This document shows, in pieces, positions 13,970 through 23,746 of a stretch of 64,000 bases of DNA. A model generated the notes under the pieces. That model was not told the origin of the DNA. It saw nothing but the letters and a program-made list of their open reading frames with translations, and did no database searches. The DNA is from Diplosphaera chodatii. Its lineage: Eukaryota; Chlorophyta; Trebouxiophyceae; Prasiolales; Stichococcaceae. Where the stretch lies: NCBI GenBank assembly GCA_032358165.1, contig JAALGY010000021.1, forward strand, positions 992,001 through 1,056,000. The letters run 5' to 3'. Positions within the stretch are counted from its first letter, which is position 1. Each line of letters opens with the position of its first letter. Both the position numbers and the translations under genes were made by a program.

Positions 13970-16074
13970 CCCACATCGCCGCCCACCACCAGGAACACCT
14001 CCTCGGCCTGGATGCACCACTTGGGCAGCGCATCGCCATGTACAGCCTGCAGCTGATCAGAGACGCACTGGCATCCCAGGCGGCTGCCAGGCCCGACCCT
14101 CCGCCACCAACCACCACAGCCGGTCACTCAACGACCTCCTCCAGCGCACCCAGCACTGCCATCACCACCGCCGCTGCCACCCGCAGCCGACGTCGCAACC
14201 GCAGTCTGCCTCGTACACACGCCTCCCCACCAAGCTAAGTGCTTCCGCCACCCCCACCTCTGCCGCCACCCCCGCCTCTGCCGCCTCCCCCACTTCAGCA
14301 GCCGGACGTCACGCCCTCCACCACAGCCTTGGCCCTTGGCCCACACCATGCGCCACGGCCACCACAACCCCCAGCGTGGGAAGTGTGCCTGCGTGCGGCT
14401 GGTGTCTGGCTCCAGCCATACCACCCGCCGCCCCCGCACCCGTCTGATGCGCCAGGCACAGGGCCTCCTCCGTCTGTCGACGTCTCAGAGCAGTGGGAGG
14501 TTGACTCTGCCCACCGCTTCGTGCGCCGCCAGGGCGATGGTCGACTACCGCGTGCGCCTCGACCACAGCCTCGCTGCTCATGACGACGCTGCCTCACTCC
14601 TCGACGCCCAGCCCCCCTGGAGACCCTGCCATCTCGTCATGTGGTCACCTCCCACACGCTGCACCATCACTGACACGGCGCCATCGGCCGACGGGAGCGA
14701 TAGTGACGTGCCCGCTCACAAGAAGATGGATCGCCCCTACTTCCTTGCCGAGCTCGCCGATCTGACCATCGTCCCCGACATCTACGGCTACGGCGAAGAA
14801 GACCGCAACCTTATGGAGTACGTCTCCCTTGGAACGGCGCACCTCCTGGAGGCGGAGCTTCTCCAGCAAGGCCGCATTTTGTTTGTTTGTTTGTTTGTTT
14901 GTTTTTTACAAAGGGCGTCCAGACCAGAACCAAGCTCAAGAACAAGGCTCTGCGGCACAATGCGGCGTCTCACGTGTGAACGTGAGGGCGGCGAAAGAAT
15001 GTCATGTCACACAACAAGTGTCGATATATGTCGATGGAGGACACTGAAACCACAAGGGAATAATGCAGGGCCCATGAGACCAGCGCAAGGCAATAGCGCA
15101 AGGCCGCATCACCTTGGCCACCACGCAGCCCACAGCAATCCCTCGCTGGTTCGCCCCAGGCTACGCCCACGTTGAGGCCGCCGAGCATGCCGTCATCACC
15201 GAGGCCCAGCAGCACCGCACGGCTCAGCGGGACCACATCGACCACCCAGCCTGGGTTACACGCACCTCCCCGCAGGCACCACTGGCGATAACAGCAGCTG
15301 CTGCACCCCACTCCACTTCTCCGACGCCCACTCAGCCGACTCAGCCGGACTCCCCACCCCCTGCCGACCAGCCCACAACTAGTTCCCCACGCCCTGACTC
15401 GCCCTCGCCAACAGCAGCTCCACACCGTCTCCCATGCTTCATCGCCATCACAGGGCCCCAACCAAGCGTGCACGCTATGGCGACACGGGCCCGCGACCCA
15501 CAGCAGCGGCCCCAAGCACACGCTCGCCGGCCCCACCAACAACGCCATTCTCCTCAGGACAACACCACCCCTGCCGTCGCCTCCAAGTACCGCCGCTGCT
15601 GGGAACAGCTCTGCGGCACCAACATCCGCAAGGCCGATGTCGCCGTCGCCTGGCGAGCCCTTCACTGCCAACTTCGCACACCATCCTTCCTCACCTACTG
15701 CCGCTATAAGCACGCCGCTGTCGACATGTCAGGTGACACCCCCATGCAGAGGGCCTGCTGCCGCTGGCCGGCTTGCCGTACCCCGCTCGTCAACAACCCC
15801 GCCACCCTGCAGCCCACCACCGTTGCCAACACCACCCACGTCCTCCTCCACTGCCCGCTCACACGCCCTGCCCTCCAGTGGCTCTGCGACTTGTGGGCTG
15901 CCATCGACGGCGGCCACACACCCCCAACCACTCCTGACGTCATCATCGCCGGCGACCCCACTGCCTGGCACCCTGGCCGCCTAGACCTTGAGCTGTGGAC
16001 CCGGCTTCGGGTCACCTACCTACAGAAGGCCTGGGACGCCCACTGTGCTGTCCACCATGGTGGCCCCACACCCT
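13970..16074 (+). mobile_element. retroelement-like coding remnant with zinc-binding tail
   Basis: After removal of the module T insertion (14878-15097), open plus-strand frames run through about 2 kb with coding-like composition. Near 15740-15900 the protein has CCRWPAC, then about 20 residues, then HVLLHCP, followed by LWAAIDGG and ELWTRLRV. This C-x4-C...H-x4-C tail with Trp/Leu-rich flanks resembles the zinc-binding domain that follows reverse transcriptase in many LINEs. No reverse-transcriptase motif is visible. It may be the 3' part of a second LINE family. The segment from 15955 is duplicated at 33303. Confidence 0.45.
14878..15097 (-). mobile_element. module T insertion with 12-bp target duplication
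   Basis: The 220-bp body, read on the minus strand, begins GCTATTGCCTTGCGC and ends in (CAAA)6. GCAAGGCCGCAT stands on both sides, at 14866-14877 and 15098-15109. Removing the insert and one duplicate restores one open frame across the junction (…QQGRI…TLATT). This is the clearest proof that module T moves as a retroposon. Confidence 0.9.
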
Positions 16075-16330
16075 CATCACTTTCGGTCCCATCCTGGACT
16101 CCCACCAACACTCGCCTTCGCGCACACCCTCACACCTCACCTGCCAGCACCCGCCGTCGCCTTCACCTTCACTTTCGGTCCCATCCTGGACTCCCACTGC
16201 CGCTCACCTTCGCTACACCCTCAAACAAACAAACAAACAAACAAACAAAAAATACACCCTCACACCTCACCTGCCAGCACCCGCCGCCGCCCTCACCTTC
16301 ACTTTCGGTCCCATCCTGGACTCCCACCAC
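15955..16330 (+). repeat. segmental duplication, left copy
   Basis: This piece, including the coding remnant's end, the first minisatellite units and a tail-only (CAAA)7 insertion, is repeated almost base for base at 33303-33660. It was therefore copied as DNA after the retroposon events inside it. Confidence 0.8.
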
Positions 16331-17755
16331 CGCTCACCGTCACCTGCACCCTCACACCTCACCTGCCAGCACCCGCCGTCGCTATCACCTTCACTTTCGG
16401 TCCCATCCTGGACTCCCACCGCCGCTCACCTTCCCTACACCCTCACACCTCACCTGCCAGCGCCCGCCATCGCCTTCACCTTCACTTTCGGTCCCATCCC
16501 GGACTCCCACCGCCGCTCACCGTCACCTACACCCCACACCTCACCTGCCAGCGCCCGCCATCGCCTTCACCTTCACTTCCGGTCCCATCCTGGACTCCAA
16601 CCGCCGCTCACCTTCGCCTACACTTTCACACCTCACCTGCCAGCACCCGCCGTCGCCTTCACCTTCACCTTCGGCCCCATCCTGGACTCCCACCGCCGCT
16701 CACCGTCACCTACACCCTCACACCTCACCTGCCAGCACCCGCCGTCGCCTTCACCTTCACTTTCGGTCCCATACCGGACTGCCACCGCCGCTCACCCTCA
16801 CCTACACCCTCACACCTCACCTGCCAGCACCCGCCGTCGCCTTCACCTCCACTTTCGGTCCCATCCTGGACTCCCACCGCCACTCACCCTCGCCTACACC
16901 CTCCCACCTCACCTGCCAGCACCCGCCGTCGCCTTCACCTTCACTTTCGGTCCCATCCTGGACTCCCACCGCCCCTCACCTTCACCTACACCCTCACACC
17001 TCACCTGCCAGCACCCGCCGTCGCTATCACCTTCACTTTCGGTCCCATCCTGGACCCCCACCGCCGCTCACCTTCGCCTACACCCTCACACCTCACCTGC
17101 CAGCACCCGCCGTCGCCTTCACCTTCACTTCCGGTCCCATCCTGGGCTCCCACCGCCGCTCACCGTCACCTACACCCTCACACCTCACCTGCCAGCACCC
17201 GCCGTCGCCTTCCCCTTCACTTTCGGTCCCATCCTGGACTCCCACCGCCGCTCACCGTCAACTACACCCTCACACCTCATCTGCCGGCACCCGCCGTCGC
17301 CTTCACCTTCACTTTCGGTCCCATACCGAACTCCCACCACCGCTCACCCTCACCTACACCCTCACACCTCACCTGCCAACACCCGCCGTCGCCATCACCT
17401 TCACCTTCGGTCCCATCCTGCACTCCCACCGCCCCTCACCTTCACCTACACCCTCACACCTCACCTGCCAGCACCCGCCGTCGCTATCACCTTCACTTTC
17501 GGTCCCATACCGGACTCCAACCGCCGCTCACCCTCACCTACACCCTCACACCTCACCTGCCAGCGCCCGCCGTCGCCGTCACCTTCACCTTCGGTCCCAT
17601 CTTGGACTCCCACCACCACTCACCGTCACCTACACCCTCGCACCTCGCCTGCGAGCCCGCAGTCGCCTTCACCTTCACCTCCAGTCCCATCCTGGACTCC
17701 CACCACCACTCACCCTTACCTATACGCCCGTACCTCATCTGCCCAGTCGGCACTG
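16075..17755 (+). repeat. module V: 92-bp minisatellite array V1
   Basis: About 18 head-to-tail units of 92 bp, each with CACCTCACCTGCCAGCACCC, then CGTCGCCTTCACC, CGGTCCCATCCTGGACTCCC, and CCGCTCACC. Units differ at a few recurrent sites (CTTTCGG/CTTCCGG, CATCC/CATACC, CGCC/CACC). 92 is not a multiple of three and the plus strand has no stop triplets, so all three frames stay open over 1.7 kb. I do not regard this as protein coding. Confidence 0.95.
16223..16252 (+). mobile_element. tail-only (CAAA)7 insertion inside the minisatellite
   Basis: A (AAAC)n-A tract of 30 bp is flanked by TACACCCTC on both sides (16214-16222, 16253-16261). It looks like a retroposon insertion so 5'-truncated that only the module T tail was copied. 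Confidence 0.75.
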
Positions 17756-18217
17756 GGCCAAGACCAAGAACAAGAGCAAGAGCAAGACCAAGACCTTAGT
17801 AGCATGACAACACCTAGCAGCGGCCACCCGCGGAGCCCGCGCGGATGGGAGCACCTGCCTCAGAAGACCCTGGTGCCCGGTGTTGTGCATATCGGACAGC
17901 CTGCGGCGTCAGCCGCCAGCCCTCTGTTGTCTGCCAGCGCCAGCCCTCAGTCCCTTTGGGTTTGGTTGCTTTCACCAGCATGCAGGGCGCCTCGCGGCGT
18001 ATCCGGTCCCAGCGGGCCCAGAGCTCGGCGTACTTGTACGCAACCGGTCCCTGCATGTCTGCGCGGGGTTTTCTGGGTTTACCCGCGGGTGCCGTGGCAC
18101 GTGGACAGACAGACGTTTGGACATTTCTAGGATGATAGACCTGCAGCGGTGCGACTCAGCCGCGTGTGCGTGGCATTTCTGCCGCCGCCGCTAGGTCCCC
18201 GCACTTGTACGACCATT
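17756..18217 (+). repeat. module A copy A1
   Basis: It begins with a run of AAGAACAAGAGCAAGAG-type purine repeats after the minisatellite, continues through AGCAGCGGCCACCCGCGG and GGACAGACAGACG, and ends GACCATTAGGTAGCC before module T. Near-identical copies lie at 19438, 22546, 27956, 31819 and 38132. No domain is seen in any frame. Confidence 0.85.
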
Positions 18218-18448
18218 AGGTAGCCTTCCTCATCGGGACTATTGCCTTGCGCTGGTCTCATGGGCCCTGCATTCCCTTGTGGTTTCAGTGTCCTCCATTG
18301 ACATATTTCGAACATGATGTTTTGGTGACATACTCAGCCGCCCTCATGTTCACACGTGAGAAGCCGCATTGTGCCGCAGAGCCTCGTTCTTGAGCTTGGT
18401 TCTGGTCTGGACGCCCTTTGTACAAAACAAACAAACAAACAAACAAAC
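18218..18448 (+). mobile_element. module T copy (plus) closing a V-A-T composite
   Basis: From TTCCTCATCGGGACTATTGCC to CCCTTTGTACAAAACAAAC with a short (CAAA)n tail at 18423-18448, directly followed by the next minisatellite array. Together with V1 and A1 it forms one complete V-A-T unit of about 2.4 kb. Confidence 0.85.
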
Positions 18449-19437
18449 TTTCGGTCCCGTCCTGGACTCCCACCGCCGCTCACCTTCGCCTACACCCCCA
18501 CACCTCACCTGCCAGCACCCGCCGTCGCCTTCACCTTCACTTTCGGTCCCATACCGGACTCCCACCGCCGCTCACCCTCACCTACACCCTCACGCCTCAC
18601 CTGCCAGCACCCGCCGTCGCCTTCACCTTCACTTTCGGCCCCATCCTGGACTCCCACCGCCGCTCACCGTCACCTACACCCTCACACCTCACCTGCCGGC
18701 ACCCGCCATCGCCTTCACCTTCACTTTCGCTCCCATCCCGGACTCCCACCGCCGCTCACCGTCACCTACACTTTCACACCTCACCTGCCAACACCCGCCG
18801 TCGCTATCACCTTCACTTTCGGTCCCATACCGGACTCCCACCGCCGCTCACCTTCACCTACACCCCACACCTCACCTGCCAGCGCCCGCCATCGCCTTCA
18901 CCTTCACTTCCGGTCCCATCCTGGACTCCAACCGCCGCTCACCTTCGCCTACACTTTCACACCTCACCTGCCAGCACCCGCCGTCGCCTTCCCCTTCACC
19001 TTCGGCCCCATCCTGGACTCCCACCGCCGCTCACCGTCACCTACACCCTCACACCTCACCTGCCAGCACCCGCCGTCGCCTTCACCTTCACTTTCGGTCC
19101 CATACCGGACTGCCACCGCCGCTCACCCTCACCTACACCCTCACACCTCACCTGCCAGCACCCGCCGTCGCCTTCACCTCCACTTTCGGTCCCGTCCTGG
19201 ACTCCCACCGCCGCTCACCTTCGCCTACACCCCCACACCTCACCTGCCAGCACCCGCCGTCGCCTTCACCTTCACTTTCGGTCCCATACCGGACTCTCAC
19301 CGCCACTCACCCTCACCTACACCCTCACACCTCACCTGCCAGCACCCGCCGTCGCCTTCACCTTCACTTTCGGTCCCATCTTGGACCCCCACCACCACTC
19401 ACCCTTACCTATACGCCCGTACCTCATCTGCCCTGTC
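18449..19437 (+). repeat. minisatellite array V2
   Basis: About 11 units of the 92-bp repeat, starting mid-unit at TTTCGGTCCCG right after the tail of the preceding module T. Several internal units are identical to units in V1, suggesting block copying between arrays. Confidence 0.95.
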
Positions 19438-19696
19438 AGCACTGGGCCAAGATCAAGAACAAGAGCAAGAGCAAGACCAAGACCTTAGTAGCATGACAAC
19501 ACCTAGCAGCGGCCACCCGCGGAGCCCGCGCGGATGGGAGCACCTGCCTCAGAAGACCCTGGTGCCCGGTGTTGTGCATATCGGACAGCTTGCGGCGTCA
19601 GCCGCCAGCCCTCTGTTGTTTGCCAGCGCCAGCACTCAGTCCCTTTGGGTTTGGTTGCTTTCACCAGCATGCAGGGCGCCTCGCGGCGTATCGCCC
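19438..19696 (+). repeat. module A copy A2, 3'-truncated
   Basis: Same start as A1 but it breaks off at CGCGGCGTATC (about 19692) and rejoins a short piece of minisatellite, so modules downstream of the break are missing here. Confidence 0.8.
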
Positions 19697-19733
19697 GCCC
19701 GCCGTCGCCTTCACCTTCACCTTCGGTCCCATC

Positions 19734-20075
19734 ATTGGACACCGTTCAGGGACCGGGTTCGATCCCTGGCGGTGGCGGAAGTTTCGGGTCTAGTTCCGTG
19801 TGGGACCAACCCACCCCACCCTATGCAAGTGGTTGCTTCGGCAATCTGCCCTCCATGGTTTGTGTATATAAGTCGTTGAAAAACGCAATACACAAACAGC
19901 CTTCCGGTCAAAGGTCCTTTTCCATCGCTATTTGCACTTCCCTTACCGCTATCCATTCCAATCTGCCCTCCATGGTTTGTGTATATAAGTCGTTGAAAAA
20001 CGCAATACACAAACAGCCTTCCGGTCAAAGGTCCTTTTCCATCGCTATTTGCACTTCCCTTACCGCTATCCATTC
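19734..20075 (+). mobile_element. R4 element, about 1.5 units head to tail
   Basis: A full 225-bp unit (19734-19958) starts ATTGGACACCG and ends CCGCTATCCATTC; a second, 5'-truncated unit starting CAATCTGCCCTCC follows at once and runs to about 20075. Each unit holds TATATAAG, and the full one holds the B-box GGTTCGATCCC. It sits within minisatellite sequence. Confidence 0.85.
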
Positions 20076-20084
20076 CATCCATCC

Positions 20085-20228
20085 CGGACTCCCACCGCCG
20101 CTCACCTTCACCTACACCCTCACACCTCCTCACCTGCCAGCACCCGCTGTCGCCTTCACCTTCACTTTCGGTCCCATCCTGGACTCCCACCGCCGCTCAC
20201 CGTCACCTACACCCTCACACCTCACCTG
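20085..20228 (+). repeat. minisatellite array V3
   Basis: About 1.5 units of the 92-bp repeat between the R4 element and module B; one unit has an extra CCT in the CACCTCCTCACC segment. Confidence 0.85.
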
Positions 20229-21381
20229 CACCCGTTTTCACCGTGCCAGGGGGAGCGGCCCCCTGGCACGGCCTGCCGCTGCTCTCATACGCATCGTCAT
20301 CGCCTTCGCCACTCTTGCTTGCCTCCGCGAGCAGCGCGCCAGCCTTGCGGCCCATCTCAGCAGCCCAAACTGTTGCCATCCCGGCAGCACAACACCCCTA
20401 CCAGCCAAACCTGACGTCCACACCGCTTCTACGCTCACACAGCCACTGATCACCTTCCTCATCGTCGTCAACCGCAAGCGCTCAAACGAAAAGTCCACAG
20501 TCGCCGCCTCCGACCCCCAAACCACCCAGCACGCCTCCACAGGCCAGCCCCTTCACGCCGTCTCCTACGGTTCTATACCTTCACCATCACCTTCAGCAGC
20601 TTCTACGTCGTCATAGAAGCCGCCTGCAGCCGGCCCTGCGTCGCCAGCCGGACTTCGGGGGCGGTTCGGTTTGGCGATCAGCAGGGATCCCGCAGCACAG
20701 CGGTTTCGGAAACCGCCTTCACAGCCTGGCCGGCGTTATCACAGCTCTGCAGCCATCACACACGGCGTCATGATACGCTCTGACAGCCGTTAGCCCGCCA
20801 TCAGCCTTCACAGCAGCCGCTTCAGCCGCCTGCGCCGCATGCGCGACTGCGCTGCTGCAGGCTTGGTCACCCTGTAGCGGCTAGGCGCACATCCGGCTTA
20901 CAGCGGCGCACAGCATCCATCTACGCAGCTCCAGCAGCGCCTTGGCTCTTGTCAGATTCGGTTTGCAGCGGTTTGGGGGAGCCTGCTGTAGACTGGCGTC
21001 TGGCATCAGCTGCGCCGCCTTGCCATCGACAGCCGACACTCACAGACCATTCTGCTCAGACTGCAGATGCACATACCCGCGGCTGTGTCACAGTGTCATA
21101 TCGGCGTGTGCTGCCTCCTCAGCCGCGCAGCTTCATCATCGCCAGCTGCCGCCGCCGCCGCTGGCCGCAGCTGCCATTGCCGCAGTCTGCCGCTAGCTCC
21201 GGCCGCATCAGCGGCGGTCATAGCAATCCAGCAGTATCGATGGCATCACGTAGAGTCACACGGAATCACATAGATCTAGACATTGCATTTGTGGCCTGGG
21301 TGATTGGACCGCGTTGTTGGCGTTGCTGATCTCGCGCTTCTTAGCCTTTGCAGCACGTTTGCATCCATGTAGCTTAGACTT
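20229..21381 (+). repeat. module B copy B1
   Basis: It starts at CGTTTTCACCG, holds a perfect hairpin near its start, a CAC/CTCC-rich middle and a GCC-rich 3' part, and joins module T at TCCTCACCGGGACTATTGCC. Other copies: 34856-35786 (+), 28711-31819 (-, split) and 13630-13884 (+, partial). No reverse transcriptase or other domain is visible; it looks like a non-autonomous element body sharing its 3' end (T) with module A. Confidence 0.8.
20243..20269. other. perfect hairpin in module B
   Basis: GTGCCAGGGGG and CCCCCTGGCAC pair over 11 bp around a 5-base loop. The stem is kept, with compensated shifts, at 31776-31802 and 34875-34901. Confidence 0.8.
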
Positions 21382-21602
21382 CCTCACCGGGACTATTGCC
21401 TTGCGCTGGTCTCATGGACCCTGCATTCCCTTGTGGTTTCAGTGTCCTCCATCTGCACAGTTCGACACTTGATGTGCGACATGACATTCTTTCGCCGCCC
21501 TCACGTTCACACGTGAGACGCCGCATTGTGCCGCAGAGCCTTGCTCTTGAGCTTGGTTCTGGTCTGGACGCCCTCTGTAAAAAACAAACAAACAAACAAA
21601 CA
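21382..21602 (+). mobile_element. module T copy (plus) closing B1
   Basis: Begins CGGGACTATTGCC, contains CACTTGATGTGCGACATGACATTC where other copies have a TTCGAACATGACG phrase, and ends with (CAAA)5. Array V4 starts directly after the tail. Confidence 0.85.
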
Positions 21603-22545
21603 CCTCACCTGCCAGCACCCGCCGTCGCCTTCACCTTCACCTTCGGTCCCATCCCGGACTCCCACCGCCGCTCACCGTCACCTTCACCCTCACACCTCAC
21701 CTGCCAGCACCCGCCGTCGCCTTCACCTTCACCTTCGGTCCCATCCCGGACTCCCACCGCCACTCACCTTCACCTACACCCTCACACCTCACCTGCCAGC
21801 ACCCGCCGTCGCCTTCACCTTCACCTTCGGTCCCATCCCGGACTCCCACCGCCACTCACCTTCACCTACACCCTCACACCTCACCTGCCAGCACCCGCCG
21901 TCGCCTTCACCTTCACTTTCAATCCCATCCTGGACTCCCACCGCCGCTCACCTTCACCTACACCCGCACACCTCACCTGCCAGCACCCGCCGTCGCCTTC
22001 ACCTTCACCTTCAGTCCCATCCTGGACTCCCACCGCCGCTCACCGTCACCTACACCCGCACACCTCACCTGCTAGCACCCGCCGTCGCCTTTACCTTCAT
22101 TTTCAGTCCCATCCTGGACTCCCACCGCCGCTCACCGTCACCTACACCCTCACACCTCACCTGCCAGCACCCGCCGTCGCCTTCACCTTCACCTTCAGTC
22201 CCATCCCGGACTCCCACCGCCGCTCACCTTCACCTACACCCTCACACCTCACCTGCCCGCACCCCCCGTCGCCTTCACCTTCACCTTTGGTCCCATCCTG
22301 GACTCCCACCGCCGCTCACCCTCACCTACACCCTCACACCTCACCTGCCAGCACCCGCCGTCGCCTTCACCTTCACATTTAGTCCCATCCTGGACTCCCA
22401 CCGCCGCTCACCTTCGCCTACACCCTCGCACCTCGCTTGCGAGCCCGCCGTCGCCTTCACCTTCACTCTCAGTCCCATCCTGGACTCCCACCACCATTCA
22501 ACCTCACCTATGCGCCCGTACCTCATCTGCCCAGTCGGCACTGGG
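21603..22545 (+). repeat. minisatellite array V4
   Basis: About ten 92-bp units; register points at 21601, 21693, 21785 and 21877 show the exact 92-bp step. This array is enriched in CTTCAGTCCC variants, so it has its own unit mix. Confidence 0.95.
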
Positions 22546-23015
22546 CCAAGATCAAGAACAAGAGCAAGAGCAAGACCAAGACCTTAGTAGCATGACAACA
22601 CCTAGCAGCGGCCACCCGCGGAGCCCGCGCGGATGGGAGCACCTGCCTCAGAAGACCCTGGTGCCCGGTGTTGTGCATATCGGACAGCTTGCGGCGTCAG
22701 CCGCCAGCCCTCTGTTGTTTGCCAGCGCCAGCCCTCAGTCCCTTTGGGTTTGGTTGCTTTCACCAGCATGCAGGGCGCCTCGCGGCGTATCCGGTCCCAG
22801 CGGGCCCAGAGCTCGGCGTACTTGTACGCAACCGGTCCCTGCATGTCTGTGCGGGGTTTTCTGGGTTTACCCGCGGGTGCCGTGGCACGTGGACAGACAG
22901 ACGTTTTGACATTTCTAGAGTGATAGACCCGCAGCGGTGCGACTTCGCCGCGAGTGCGTGGCATTGCTGCCGCCGCCGCTAGGTCCCCGCACGTGTACGA
23001 CCATTAGGTAGCCTT
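22546..23015 (+). repeat. module A copy A3
   Basis: Nearly identical to A1 over its full length, including the GGACAGACAGACG and CCATTAGGTAGCC phrases. Forms a complete V-A-T unit with V4 and the module T that follows. Confidence 0.85.
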
Positions 23016-23244
23016 CCTCATCGGGACTATTGCCTTTCGCTGGTCTCATGGGCCCTGCATTCCCTTGTGGTTTCAGTGTCCTCCATCGACATATTTCGAA
23101 CATGACGTTTTGATGACATACTCAGCCGCCCTCACGTTCACACGTGAGAAGCCGCATTGTGCCGCAGAGCCTTGTTCTTGAGCTTGGTTCTGGTCTGGAC
23201 GCCCTTTGTAAAGAACAAACAAACAAACAAACAAACAAACAAAC
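23016..23244 (+). mobile_element. module T copy (plus) closing A3
   Basis: Ends in (CAAA)7 at about 23214-23244, directly followed by array V5. The internal TTCGAACATGACG phrase is the same as in the copies at 18218 and 32085. Confidence 0.85.
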
Positions 23245-23746
23245 ACCTCACCTGCCAGCACCCGCCGTCGCCTTCACCTTCACCTTCGGTCCCATCTTGG
23301 ACTCCCACCGCCGCTCACCTTCACCTACACCCTCACACCTCACCTGCCAGCACCCGCCGTCGCCTTCACCTTCACTTTCAGTCCCATCCTGGACTCCCAC
23401 CGCCGCTCACCTTCACCTACACCCTCACACCTCACCTGCCAGCACACCCGCCGTCGCCTTCACCTTCACCTTCGGTCCCATCCTGGACTCCCACCGCCGC
23501 TCACCTTCACCTACACCCTCACACCTCACCTGCCAGCACCCGCCGTCGCCTTCACCTTCACTTTCGGTCCCATCCTGGACTCCCACCGCCGCTCACCGTC
23601 ACCTACCACCCCACACCTCACCTGTCAGCACCCGCCGTCGCCTTCACCTTCATTTTCAGTCCCATCCTGGACTCCCACCGCCGCTCACCTTCACCTACAC
23701 CCTCACACCTCACCTGCCAGCACCCGCCGTCGGCTTCGCCTTCACC
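23245..23746 (+). repeat. minisatellite array V5
   Basis: About 5.5 units; one carries two extra bases (CAGCACACCCGCC). The array stops inside a unit at CTTCGCCTTCACC, where the LINE begins. Confidence 0.95.

Noticed and set aside
15114..17807. A single open frame of about 900 codons, Pro/His/Thr-rich
   Set aside because: It crosses the coding remnant and then the 92-bp array; the other two frames of the array are open as well, so openness comes from base composition, not from selection for a protein.
18356..19879. Three overlapping long frames on the plus strand
   Set aside because: Same cause: array V2 in three frames plus modules T and A.
19734..19958. Hammerhead ribozyme in R4
   Set aside because: No CTGATGA-type core with a GAAA partner is seen on either strand by eye; other ribozyme classes could not be tested.
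16075..22545. CRISPR-like regular repeats
   Set aside because: Units are directly adjacent with no unique spacers, and the DNA is eukaryotic.
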